The notes beneath the pieces were generated by a model that saw nothing but the letters and a program-made list of their open reading frames with translations, was not told the origin of the DNA and did not search any database. 64,000 nt of DNA from Dacryopinax spathularia (Eukaryota; Basidiomycota; Dacrymycetes; Dacrymycetales; Dacrymycetaceae): NCBI GenBank assembly GCA_037974965.1, contig JBBPFI010000012.1, positions 1-64,000 on the forward strand, read 5' to 3'. Below are positions 1-10,772 of this stretch, in pieces; positions within the stretch are counted from its first letter, which is position 1; every line of letters begins with the position of its first letter. The translations under genes were made by a program, and so were the position numbers.

Positions 1-99
1 CCCTAACCCTAACCCTAACCCTAACCCTAACCCTAACCCTAACCCTAACCCTAACCTAACCCTAACCCTAACCCTAACCCTAACCCTAACCCTAACCCT
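1..99. repeat. terminal telomere repeat (CCCTAA)n
   Basis: About 16 head-to-tail copies of CCCTAA, one of them short by a C near position 50. The C-rich strand reads 5' to 3' from base 1, as expected for the left end of a chromosome whose telomere is TTAGGG. The tract ends at base 99 and unique sequence starts at once. Confidence 0.97.
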
Positions 100-1162
100 A
101 GATTCAGAACCAGAGGATCCAGAAGAAGCACTTGAAGCACATGCTGAACGTCAACAGCGCCTTGACATGGAATCGGGTGAAGAATGGTTTGCACAAGACC
201 CGATGAATCTCAACTTCTACTCAATTGCACTTCACCGTACACGCTTGTCAGAAGAGATGCGTGAAGGAATCAGCAATCTGTGTAGCGGCAAAGGGGTTCA
301 AGCGCAAGGCATGGATTATGCAAAGGCATTCACATTGATTCGCAAAGTGCTTGAAGACAATCTGGAAGACCCGGTGCATCAATTGTTCATCTTTCTTGCA
401 ACCCTTTTGCACGCATTCATCCTAACTATCACTACGAAAAACCAACTCCCGCTGCAAAGGCCAACTGCACGACACCCTTTCAGGTCCGCATTGAACAAAA
501 CCGGTTGGTCGTCAAAGATGACATGGAAAGTGCAGCCAAACGAAAGCGTCGCAAAGGTCAAACGAAAATTGGTCCTATCATTTCAATTTTTTTGCTCTAT
601 TGTGTTTATCGGCATCACAACATGGAGCATCTGATTCTCAAGAAAACCAAGGTGCCCTTGGATCACTTCAAAGAAAAGGTTCATTGTGAGTACAGTTGTT
701 TATAGCAATGATATATGTCCACTGACACTTTTCATTACAGCAAACAAAGGCCTTAGCTTACTCTTTTCTGCAACCTTGGTCTTTATCAAGTGATTGGCAC
801 CGACACTCGCTTGCTCTCAGGTGGCTGTCCTGAGGCAGGGAACTATCGATTCAAGACCCGTGATGATCTATTAGAGGATTGGTTGATGCTGCAGCGTCTT
901 TGGTCTGCTGCAGACTATGCAAGGGTATTGGAAGAGCTACTGGGAACAAAGGAAATGCAACGGTACCAGGCACGAAAACTTACTTCGACCGCCTCCAAGC
1001 TCGTTTTCAGCCACTGCTGTCACTTTGGCAGATACTCGTGAAGCCACAGCAGTTCCTTCAGGCTCATCAAAACGCAAACAATCCGAGGCAGAGCTCTTAT
1101 CAAGGATTGCAGCTGAGAAGCGACGGAGGGGATTTGGGTCAACTGCAAACTCGGCGTGGTGA
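100..1162 (+). pseudogene. 5'-truncated unknown gene abutting the telomere
   Basis: An open frame runs out of the telomere edge and continues past the methionine at 167 through an acidic start (EPEDPEEALEAHAERQQ), so the 5' end of the gene is missing. A clean intron lies at 686-740 (gtgagt...ttacag, 55 nt). Further coding-looking pieces follow: about 790-1010, with GTDTRLLSGGCPEAGNYRF and DDLLEDWLMLQRLW, and a Lys/Arg-rich tail ending at the stop near 1162 (EAELLSRIAAEKRRRGF). The pieces lie in different frames. I can assign only the first intron, so the gene may be decayed as well as truncated. I do not recognise the family. It could be a lineage-specific subtelomeric gene. Confidence 0.4.
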
Positions 1163-1384
1163 ATTAGATTAACGGTTTCTTGTCGAAGTACTACCTTCAA
1201 CATGATGTACTTCATACTGCTGCTTCAACAGTCAGCATAGCACATGTTCAACCAATGTAGCAGGATACCTTCAGAAGACGTGCTGAAACAACTTGGAACA
1301 TGCAGATAAAAAAGGTTACCATGAGCTTCAAGTGTACCAAGTGGGGCAGTTCTGAAGCGAGAGTCACCAGTTGATGTGTCGGCT

Positions 1385-1817
1385 GATAGCATGATTGCCA
1401 GTGCAATTGCCCTGGTTTACTTGGTGGGGCCGTTCGCGCCAGAACGCCACCACCACCCCTTGGTGGGGCCGTTCGCGCCAGAACGCCACCACCACCCCTT
1501 GGTGGGGCCGTTCGCGCCAGAACGCCACCACCACCCCTTGGTGGGGCCGTTCGCGCCAGAACGACACCACCATCCCTTGGTGGGGCCGTTCGCGCCAGAA
1601 CGACACCACTAAGATGCTGGAAGCCACTGTATAAACCCATACATTTATGCAAACCCAACCCGAACCCACTGTAATATACCTATAGATAGCATGATTGCCA
1701 GTGCAATTGCCCTGGTTTACTTGGTGGGGCCGTTCGCGCCAGAACGCCACCACCACCCCTTGGTGGGGCCGTTCGCGCCAGAACGCCACCACCACCCCTT
1801 GGTGGGGCCGTTCGCGC
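1385..1817. repeat. direct duplication with 300-bp offset
   Basis: Bases 1385-1517 and 1685-1817 appear identical over 133 positions. They start at gatagcatgattgccag and run through two and a half minisatellite units. The offset is exactly 300 bases. The first copy continues through five minisatellite units and a unique tail. The second breaks off in its third unit, where telomere repeats begin. Confidence 0.9.
1423..1611. repeat. 39-bp minisatellite, array 1
   Basis: Five tandem units of 39 bp start at 1423, 1462, 1501, 1540 and 1579. Each reads ggtggggccgttcgcgccag followed by aacgccaccaccacccctt. The last two units carry small changes (gacaccaccat). The period is divisible by three, so long repetitive frames appear on both strands. 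None of them looks like a gene. Confidence 0.95.
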
Positions 1818-1825
1818 AGAACGCC
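1723..1825. repeat. 39-bp minisatellite, array 2 (truncated)
   Basis: Two full units start at 1723 and 1762. A third, starting at 1801, loses one C (cgcgcagaac) and then runs into CCCTAA repeats. This is the second copy of the 300-bp duplicated block. Confidence 0.93.
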
Positions 1826-1933
1826 CCCTAACCCTAACCCTAACCCTAACCCTAACCCTAACCCTAACCCTAACCCTAACCCTAACCCTAACCCTAACCC
1901 TAACCCTAACCCTAACCCTAACCCTAACCCTAA
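1826..1933. repeat. interstitial telomere tract, 18 perfect CCCTAA units
   Basis: 108 bases of perfect CCCTAA lie 1.7 kb inside the chromosome, in the same orientation as the terminal array. They follow directly on a broken minisatellite unit. The perfection and orientation suggest a former chromosome end later covered by added subtelomeric DNA, or a recent copy of telomeric DNA by recombination. Confidence 0.95.
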
Positions 1934-4900
1934 CAGCGACTTGGCATGGCAAAGCTGACATTGAGCATCTTTGGACACCTTTGGATATGAGAGAAGAGCA
2001 GGCAATGCTGTCAAACCTAGACAAGAGGCTTCCAAACACCTTTGGTAGAGAATCATTGAGTTGACAACCCGAACACGAGTCAGGGACCCTTGGAGCAGGA
2101 GCTCAAGGACATCGTGAGTATTGAGTAGTGTTGGCTGTACCCTGAGGTAGGACTGTACAGTTCCAAGCTGCAATAGTGCTGCAATAGTATTACTTCCTTT
2201 TCTGCATTTATCTAGTGCATGGGTCTGGGAGCATTGTAGCCTCAGCTCTGTTCTTTTGGGAATCTCACATCTAGTACAACCCAAAGACCAACTCCCTCAA
2301 ATAGAGGCTGTGATTGTCTGATAGATGCCGACCGATGTTTGGTACTGAGACCAACTACGTTGAGCATCATGACGACATGACTCCTGTTACCCTTGTTGTA
2401 CCTCTTGACTTGCAATACCTCTGGCGACACCTTCCATATTCCCGTCTGATGCACCAATGAGCCAAAGTGTACAACAGCTAGCCCGACTAGGCCTTTTTGA
2501 TATGTCATCAAATATGACCTCTGAGCAAAACTCTCCTTGGATTGGTTCAAAAGTCTCTTGCCATGCTCATGCTACGTTTGAAGCCAAGTTCCCCCATGTT
2601 CCTCTGACCCGACCCCATCCTATGATCGACGTGTGATCTGACTGTTGACTCATCCTTCGAGATTCTGGTTATGAGTACCAATGCGCCAAAGCATGCTCTT
2701 GACAGCCGACATCCAATCTTATGGTCAACACCCTTGGTGACAGGAGTCCAATTGGTAGCGAACACCATCGACCCTCTCCCGAACCTCTCCTTCAAGCAAC
2801 AACTACTGGCAAATGCCCTCGTTCTGGGCATTGACTCTAGACAACTCAACCCTGGCTCTCGACACATTTGATTGTGGTCGACAGCCACAACCCCTTCCTT
2901 CAAGACTCCCTCATTAGGATGCCAAAGCAGACCAAGTAATGCCACCGGACCCAATACCACCGACCTCCACTATCACTGCTCCTGACATGGTCTGATGGCC
3001 CCACACCCCTACAAGCATGGTCAATGCTGATGCAAGACCCCAAGTCAATCTCCATGTTACCTCTTGATCTTATTATCGGTTGTTTGGCCGTCAGGGCCAC
3101 CAGTGTCGAACTGCTTTGCCCTCATTCTTGTGTCTTGGGCTTTGCCAGTATGGTGTGCCCTGACAGATGATGTACCTTTTTTCCTCTGAAGACTGGATTC
3201 TGGATCATGATTGCCTACCCATTGCCACCCAGCAAGAGCTTCTATCACCTATTTCCACCAACCACTGATGAGAGCATTAATGCTGGTGCCGCCCAGAAGC
3301 CTAATCAACAGGCAGATGCACCATCAGTCAGGGATGTGCCGTTCAGGCCATTATTGCCACTATTGGCAGTTGCCACCTTAACCCCAACATCTGCCAAGGG
3401 CTTCCTATCTATCCTAAGTGCCCAAGGACCAGCTATAGGACCCACAGCCATGGCCAAGCATACGCAGGTTTGAGTATGCGTAGTGCATACCATGAATACC
3501 ACACACTGCCATGCATGAGGGACAGCCGGGAGAGCAATGCATAGGAATCCAATTAAAAACCTGTTTGGGGTCAGCATGAAGGCATATGACACCCTTGGTA
3601 CAACAACGAAAAGCTGGGGTGTTATCTACAGGCCACATAAGTGGGTAGTGGAGTTGACTTAGGAATGACCTTTGTGTGATGGCATGTGACTATGCCTCTG
3701 GTAAGTATCCCTTGCGTGGAATGAGCGTATGTCAACTGCGAAGTTGAATTTGCTGTCCTGGTGGTTGATGTGAACAAAGCGCCGAAGGTAGTATCTCATG
3801 AGAAAAGACTGGTGGTACAGGCAAACATGCACTTTGTTCCTGCTTGGAGTTTCCCAGGCAGGATTATCAATGTACAGGCAGTCAGGAAACTCGCAGAGGG
3901 CAGGCAAGAAGCCAGCCATGGATGATAGGGTGGAGAAGGGTGAGAGGTATGGGGTGATTGAGTGGATTTCAGTCAGGCTGAATAGAGTGTTGAATGAGAA
4001 AAGTGAAGAGAGAAATAGAGGCCTCTACCATGGGTGCGCTTTACTGTTCACGGTGAGACTGATCTGTTGAGTTGCACTATCTCTGCTGTTCACCTTGCTA
4101 GAAGGAAAAGTGAGCCAGCAAGGGAAAAGGATGACCCAAGAGGGTTATGAAAAGGTGTGAAACTGGTACAGGCCGGCTATTGTTTGGAGTAGTGGCCGGT
4201 CAAGGTACACATGCCCGATCAACAATTGTGGCATTACTGTCCCACTGTTCACATTGCTCAAGAGAAATGTTGCCCAGCAGAGGTAGCATTTCGCTGCCAA
4301 CGGGTGTGTGATGAGGTGATGGAGTTCAATGAGGGTGGGTGCAATGCTTGAGGGTAGTCTGGCTAGAAGTGCAGAGGTCGATCTGGCTGGAAATGAAGGT
4401 TGGTCGCAGGAGTGCGAGAGAGAGGGTGCATCTGTGAAGCAATTGGGGGATGGCTGATCCTGAAAGGCTCACCCAGAGAGCGGCATATACCTAATAATCT
4501 TGAACTGCTGTCACGTGCCGCTGACTTGGTGTACTGGGAAACCACTCAAACAGTGCAACCAAGCCCCGGACCCCAAGCTACAACCATGGATCCAAATACA
4601 CCACAAAGGTGGCCAAAGAAGAAACGGAAGAAACCTTTGAAGCCGGTGAACTGTATACTGCTCACCTTGGCACACTTGATACTGTCTTACACTCCATATG
4701 ACTGCATTCCCTGGGCTGGGCTGCCTTACAGCAGCATGTTTGCATCAGGTTGCCATGGGTCATGTTCAAACTGCCTCACCATGTGCCACTCTTTCCGTCT
4801 CTCTCTCTCTTCACCTGTATATCATGCTCTCACGGCACTCTACTCATCACTTTCAACTCTCTCACTCCCACTCACACTTGCTCATGCCTTTTTTTCGACT

Positions 4901-5528
4901 TTTCTCTCATTATCATTTTGTATCACTGGCACTCTGTGCCTGGTGGTATCTTGCTATGGTCATGTCATCTAAGTGATTGCGCTTGCTATTACCTGTGCTT
5001 GCACTGTTGTCTCTCTCTATTGCTCTTGCCAATCTCTTGCCCATTTCTCTCTACCAACCCACCTTTTCTGCTGTGTTGCAGATGTTCCGGCATGGGCGCA
5101 ACACGATTGATTGCTACACTACTATGTTTTGGTGCCGTTCTGCCACGTATATGCGCCTGGACCCTGGTCGAGGTCTGCTTCCGGTTTTGGACCAAAAAGG
5201 TGCCAAGGGGTCACACAAACACAAGGTGGGAGTTGTGATTGTTATTATCATGTCCGACCGGTGAAACCTGGTCAGGCATTTCTGGTGGAGGATCACACTC
5301 AGGACACCGCTGCAGTTTGCCGCTTTGAGTCGAACAAGCACGCTGGCCTGGCGCATCCATGAGTCCAGTGCAGGCCTCAACGTTCCTGTGTTCAGCACTG
5401 CCCTGCCGGACATGCAATTTTTTCCCCCTTTTTTGTTTTGGTCATAGTCAACCCAAAAGGGATTGCAAGCCCCGATGGATGGAGCCGGTAGGGATGTAGC
5501 ATACATAGCTAGCCCACCGCGTGCCTGG
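1934..5528. other. gene-poor subtelomeric stretch
   Basis: No gene can be supported. Open frames are short and carry no recognisable motif. Base composition is near even, unlike the GC-richer gene region. There is pyrimidine-rich simple sequence at about 4790-4930. Two short segments near 4080-4130 and 4240-4285 resemble each other loosely (ctgttcac followed by ttgct and a ccagca motif), which may be an old duplication. Confidence 0.5.
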
Positions 5529-5545
5529 CCCCCCCCCCCCCCCCC
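5529..5545. repeat. homopolymer run of 17 C
   Basis: An uninterrupted run of 17 C on the plus strand, followed at once by gcggaacgggggtgc. It marks the left border of the inverted-repeat array. Read length in such a run is unreliable. Confidence 0.85.
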
Positions 5546-5584
5546 GCGGAACGGGGGTGCGTTCCTGGGGGGCGTTGATGCTAG

Positions 5585-5806
5585 GCTCGTGATGGGTTGG
5601 GCCGCTTTTTCGCTTAGCACAGCCCCTTCACGAGCTTGCGCGCGAGCTCGTGATGGGTTGGCACGCGTTTAAACCCATCACGAGCTTGCGCGCGAGGAGG
5701 TGATGGGTTCGTAAGCGTTTTTCCATCACCTCGTTGCGCGCGAGCTCGTGATGGGTTCAAATGCGTGCCAACCCATCATGAGCTCGCCTGCGGGGAGGTG
5801 ATGGGT
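5585..5806. repeat. array of inverted repeats (GTGATGGGTT / AACCCATCAC)
   Basis: The words gtgatgggt and its complement, with cgagct/agctcg, alternate through about 220 bases. Perfect hairpin arms include CACGAGCT (5629-5636) with AGCTCGTG (5645-5652), and AACCCATCAC (5672-5681) with GTGATGGGTT (5700-5709). Forward copies also lie near 5590, 5651, 5748 and 5798, and reversed copies near 5722 and 5770. The array could fold into several competing stem-loops. It holds no coding frame of note. Confidence 0.85.
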
Positions 5807-5861
5807 ATTACAGATAGGGAGATAGGGAGGTTTTGGGCCGCATTTTCGGCGTACCCTACCC

Positions 5862-6371
5862 TCAACCCCTATCCGTACGCACCCATAGACCCCTGTAGGA
5901 TACCATGCTGTTCTCTGGGTCTGGAGGCGGTCCGGGGCAGTACGGGCGGTAGGGGTAGCGAGGGTCATATTTTTGGGCGAAAATGGTAAAGTCGTGGCGA
6001 CTCCGTGCCCAGAGGCAGCGAGAGTAGTTGTCGAGGTCGAACTCGACCTCTTCTTCGCCTTCGCTTCTCCCGTAGGCTTTGTATCGGGCCTTGAGGTTGA
6101 GCCAGGCAGTTTTTCGCTCCTCGTTGGACATTCTATCCCATTGGTCGGTCACGCCTTCAAGGAGGGTGTTACCCATCTGATCGACTCAGAAGGGAGTGTA
6201 CTGCTTCCCATCTCGTTGTCTTTTGAACAGGCTTGGGAGATCGTGATACCTCATCTCATACTTGAGCTCTTGCTTGTACAGGTTGAGGTGTCCCCGTCCA
6301 ACCATTCCCTCGTGGTTCATTTCTGTAACATAGATAAGCTTGCTTATAGATTCCATTATGATAGAACTCAC
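5862..6371 (-). pseudogene. interrupted reading frame, unknown
   Basis: On the minus strand one reading frame runs from about 6371 to 5862 and is broken once near its middle. It holds a protein-like sequence with charged, hydrophilic residues (LYKQELKYEMRYHDL, then DQWDRMSNEERKTAWLNLKARY) and a proline-rich end (PYRPYCPGPPPDPEN). I do not recognise the family. It could be a decayed host gene or a fragment of a mobile element. Confidence 0.35.
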
Positions 6372-7406
6372 TCCTCCGGATGGCTGCCTGATCCGGTGGC
6401 TGCTGGCACTTTAGAAGGCGCACGTCGGGGCATACGGGGGGCATGGCGAAAGCCGGTCTCCCAAGTTGCGAAAGTCATCTGGAGGCGAATTAGCTCGTTC
6501 CAATCGGGCACGAATGCATTGATGGTACCTTTCTCCCACCTCACAGCTCCTCACAACACCTTTCTTGAGGAGAAGAGCACCAGTTAAGGGACCAGAAGAG
6601 CACAAACCAAAGTAACACATGGATTAGCCGGGGGAACACGACCGAAAGTCCGTCCCCTATGCACGGTAAGGTGCTTGCTGGCCTCTCCAGAGAGATCGGA
6701 TGCTGAAGGTGCGGTACAGGTAATAGGCGGTCAACAGTAGGAGAAAGTTAAATCCCGTATGGCAAACAGGAATAGAGCTTGTTCGCATATATGGGGTTGC
6801 TTGAGGAAGTAACTCGAGGTGTGCTTTGGCTGAACTCTCGAAAGAGGTCGGCCACTCGCTCCTGAGGCCTTCTTGCTTGCGGGGGAGAAGCCATGGTGGT
6901 CATGATCGTCTCGTGGTCGTGGTCTTGTCGTGTTGTGGTTGTGGTCGGGTCGTAGTCATGGTCGGGTGGTCAGCGACTCAAAGAGGGGAACTACGAGGAG
7001 GGCGATGTGGGGTGGCTGTGCTTTTGGTGCCTTGCCTTACCACTGTCCTGGCCTGCTCGTCCACACTGACCAGCACCACTACAACGACCACAAGCCACAA
7101 CGACTACCACAACGACGGCCTCCACAACCTCCACAACGAACGGAACGACCACAACAACCGCAACTGGTACCGAACTATAACCACGATAGACCCATTACCA
7201 CGGGCTTTTCAGTAGCCGACCTCTTTCCAGAGGGCAGCGAAGCAAAGTTCGATCAGCATTGACTCCGGGCGAAGTCGTCAATTTATTCGTCTTACTTCAA
7301 AGCAGCGACTAGCAGGGAGCTGAGAGGAGTGGAACGATCGAAAGAGGTGATTTGACTCTGCGGCTTCCCTGTACCATATCACCGTCATTCATTTCCTACG
7401 CACCGC
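6372..7406. other. intergenic region with ACAAC-rich low complexity
   Basis: No supported gene. Bases 7055-7170 are dominated by acaacg/ccacaac words, giving Asn/His/Gln-rich frames on one strand and Val/Leu-rich frames on the other. Bases 6890-6960 carry the related gtggtcgtggtc pattern. Confidence 0.5.
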
Positions 7407-10400
7407 ATGCCCAGAATGTGGAGGATTGGAATGCAGAAGTCGGATTCTATTGTACCTCTACATGCCCAGTTCTTCGATCAAGCACTCGAGTGTATGCAGG
7501 CTTTAACCGAAAGCGTGAACACCGGTGATGCTCCCTCTACCAGCGACGCGCATATACAACATCGGAGGTCTTTGACAACTCAAGGAAGATCAACGACGAG
7601 CAAGCCTCTAAAGCAGAGGATTCGAGCTGTGTCCACAGATAGCATCGCATCTGAGATGCACCGAGTCTCATCGAGCGATACCCTTGTCTCCTCACGCCAG
7701 TCAGTTCCGTCGTCGAGGCTGGCCAACTCCGAGCCCATTGTATCCCAGAACGAGCCCTCGAGCTCGTCGAGCCGCTCAACGCCCGCTCGTGTTGCAAGGG
7801 GTTCACATAGTGGGAGACACCCCTCCTCTAGGCAACCATCCGGATCGACAAGAAGCCCTTGTCGCATGGAAGCTTCCGTCGAAGAGGAGCAAGTTGGGGA
7901 CAAGCCTTTCCCGGATGGTGCTCCGCACTCGCATGCGGTGAGCCGACTCTTACGCTTGGCTGCTAGTAAAGCTAGCGCGGAGCCATCATTATCAGAAGAC
8001 ATCGACTCTGACCAACTGCTTCAGGATATCCTGATGGAGGTGTTGAATGTGGAATGGCCACCGAAACACCCTACACCGTCAACAAGCTTGAGCGGCACAT
8101 CGACAAGCGATGAGAACTTGCAAGAACATGCCACTCGCATGCTAGACTGGCTTGTCAATATGCTTATACACCATGTCGATGGCGTTCTCAATCACCTGCT
8201 GGATGATATTGAAGAAGTTTGCGGGGTTCTTGAGCATTGCGGGGACGTCCTGGACAACATGCTCAAACTCTTTGCTCGCATGGGATGGCCGCTGACCGAA
8301 AACATGGAAGCACTTATCGTCCACACCGTGGAATGGACGAACAAGCGCACACATCATCTTCTTCACGCAGATACCCAGCATGACAAAGCCATCCCATTGT
8401 GTTTTGACTTGAACTACATCCCCGAGACTCCATGTTCGCGACTCACGGGTATTCCGCAAGGCACTAGCGGCAATCCATGCTGCGACTTGATGCACCCCAT
8501 CAAGGAGGGTGAGTTCGTGTACATCGACTCCGATGGTAACAATCATGCCCAAAAAGTCAGTCTCTGCGACATCTGGGAAATCAGCTTCTCGCTGTTTTGG
8601 TTGAGCATCCTTCGACCTGCTCGGAATTTGTCCGCTAATGTTTCTGAGGATTGCCACGAAAAAAAACATGCCTTCGCTGGCTGTTCCAGTACTGGGTGCG
8701 CTCATGTATGCGGGTGACTGACAGCCAGCTGAAGCTTCCCCGCAGGTTCTGGCTATTCAAAGTCACCAGAAGTTGCACATGCCGATGAGCTCCCATCTAG
8801 AGTACTACTTCTTGGGAGATTTGCGTTACCTGCTGCAGCGCGAGGCCGCAAGGGGTGATCCTCTCGAATTGCATCGCTGCACAACTACCCCAGTGGCCGG
8901 TCATTTTATTCGGGGACAGCTTCCCAAGGAATACTACGACTATTGCAATGACACGCTTGCTCGAAGTTTCGATCGGAATTTCTTTCCTGACATTGCGGAA
9001 CGCCTCGAGCTCATACGTACTATTCAGTGCAGTATCTTTGACAATCAGATCTCGACCTACATGGCTCACCTTCTCGCCGAGGACGAACCGGATCTGGCGG
9101 TAATACGTTGGCATATCACTCTGGGGGGGTTCCTCTGGGTCTGTTGCTTCGGTCCCTATGACGCGGTGCTAATCTAACTTGTTTTAGATGGACTTTCTCC
9201 TTCCCTCAACTTTCGTGCACACTCCCTGTTTGGCAGAGCATCTCTACTGGCTCGACACGTTCATCAGATATTGCACCAAGATGTGCGCAAAACATGGTAT
9301 TCGATGCCCTTTACCGCTGAAGGTTCTGCCTCCTGCCCTGCGGCCGACTTCCGATCCCAAATTGTGGCTGAAAGAAGGATTTTCACTCTACCCCTTAACC
9401 CACCATGACGTCAATGTGGAATTCTGGCTCAATCGCCTGAAGAAGGAGTCGAAGCACAACACCAACCTCCCGCTGCTGAAATTCCTGGCCACGACTGAGC
9501 TGAGAGCGGATGAACTTGTACGTAAATGCTCTTGTGCACGCTATACCAATTATTGATGTCAGACAGGGCTGGATGTTATTTCTCCATTCTTTTGCCGAGC
9601 CCGGCCATTTCCCAGAGGAACTACGGGTAGTCGTTCTCAGCATTCTGAAGGACTTGAGAACAGTGTCTACCATGCATAATCGACCCCTCTTTCTGGACAT
9701 GTCCCTTGTCCCGCTCCGGCTTCGTCTCAAAGCTGCGCGGACAGCAGACTCAGAGAATGGTTTCGTTGAGAGAGGCCAGCCGGGTTACCTTGCTTCAGCC
9801 GCAAATCTTGGCGAGCATGTTGGAACAGCGGGGCTGTCCCATAGAACAATCACTGTCGTTGGGGCACCGTTGAGTTCGACAGTGTTCAACAAATCAAGCC
9901 TCCATGGAGAGGAAGCGGAATCAAGAGCCCTTGATAGCGGTCTGCAAGCGCCGCTCTCCAAGTCTTCATTGGGGAAGAGGGACCGATTACAGCGTACTTC
10001 TGATGAGGAAGACACTAACAACTCACACAAGTCTTCCACAGAGAGACCTTTGGAGCATACCTCTAAGAGGAGGCATTCGGTGAGTATGAACAGGTATATG
10101 TATATCTTGGGCTTTGCTAATAGCATCTTCAGGATCCACCACCCATGGTCGCAAGCGCGTCCCTGCAGTCCTTGAGGGAGCAGGTTCCTCTCGCAGAAAA
10201 GCCTGGCTTGATGGAAGCTCCGGCATCGTCGACGGAGGGCAATGCAACTTCATCTGACTCTAACGATGGGGCCGTGCCTGCGTCTTCGGACTCAGCACGA
10301 TCAGAGATTGCACTCGATGTGGACAGCTTCAGAGATGGACTGTGCCCATTGGCATGGTATCATTACGACAACCTATGGTATCCTTACCCCGTCCACGACT

Positions 10401-10772
10401 TTCAAGACGTTTATCAGACGAAAGGGTTCTCTGGCAAAAGCCATCATACGCACGCACCGTGGGATAAGAAATGGGATAAAGACGAAGCCAAGCATGCGGA
10501 AGGTCGAGGTTGTTATCCGCTGAAGCGGTTCACAACTCAAGTCCCCCCATGCGCAGAGGAGGTCCGCAGGTATGGGGAGGTTTTGATCGCCTCGGTCAAA
10601 GGGGATAGCATGGATTTTGTGGCGGATGTAGCGGTATGTACATTGCTGCCCGAACTACTTCATGGTAGGATTTATCGGTATAGGTCCTTCACGGACCGAG
10701 TAAATGCTTTCACTGTTTGTCCAGGACGCATCCCCAGACGGGCCTGGCGGAGTTCTGTATCGGCTATTCTGA
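7407..10772 (+). CDS. unknown multi-exon protein, subtelomeric
   Basis: Proposed exons start at 7407 (ATG), and four later junctions close in phase: introns 9100-9187, 9518-9566, 10080-10132 and 10634-10724. An earlier intron ends at 8745. Its donor is either 8706 (gtatgc, 40 nt) or 8556 (gtcagt, 190 nt); both keep phase. The N-terminal third is Ser-rich and probably disordered. The middle (LGDLRYLLQREAARGDPLELHR, NRLKKESKHNTNLPLLKFL) looks globular and helical. A second Ser-rich, acidic linker follows, then an aromatic segment (PLAWYHYDNLWYPYPVHDF). The 3' end is uncertain: with the last intron spliced the stop is at 10770-10772, but coding-like sequence continues to about 11014. I know no family for it. 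Confidence 0.5.

Noticed and set aside
1364-2284. Minus-strand frame of about 306 codons rich in Gly-Leu and HQGVVVAFWRER repeats
   Set aside because: It is the translation of the minisatellite and the telomere repeat. The periods, divisible by three, keep all frames open.
4400-4972. Plus-strand frame of about 190 codons in the subtelomere
   Set aside because: The second half is low-complexity Ser/Leu from pyrimidine-rich DNA, and the first half has no motif and no splice support.
8142-8705. Minus-strand frame of 187 codons
   Set aside because: It lies opposite the first exon of the unknown plus-strand gene, whose later junctions close in phase. The minus frame has no supporting exons.
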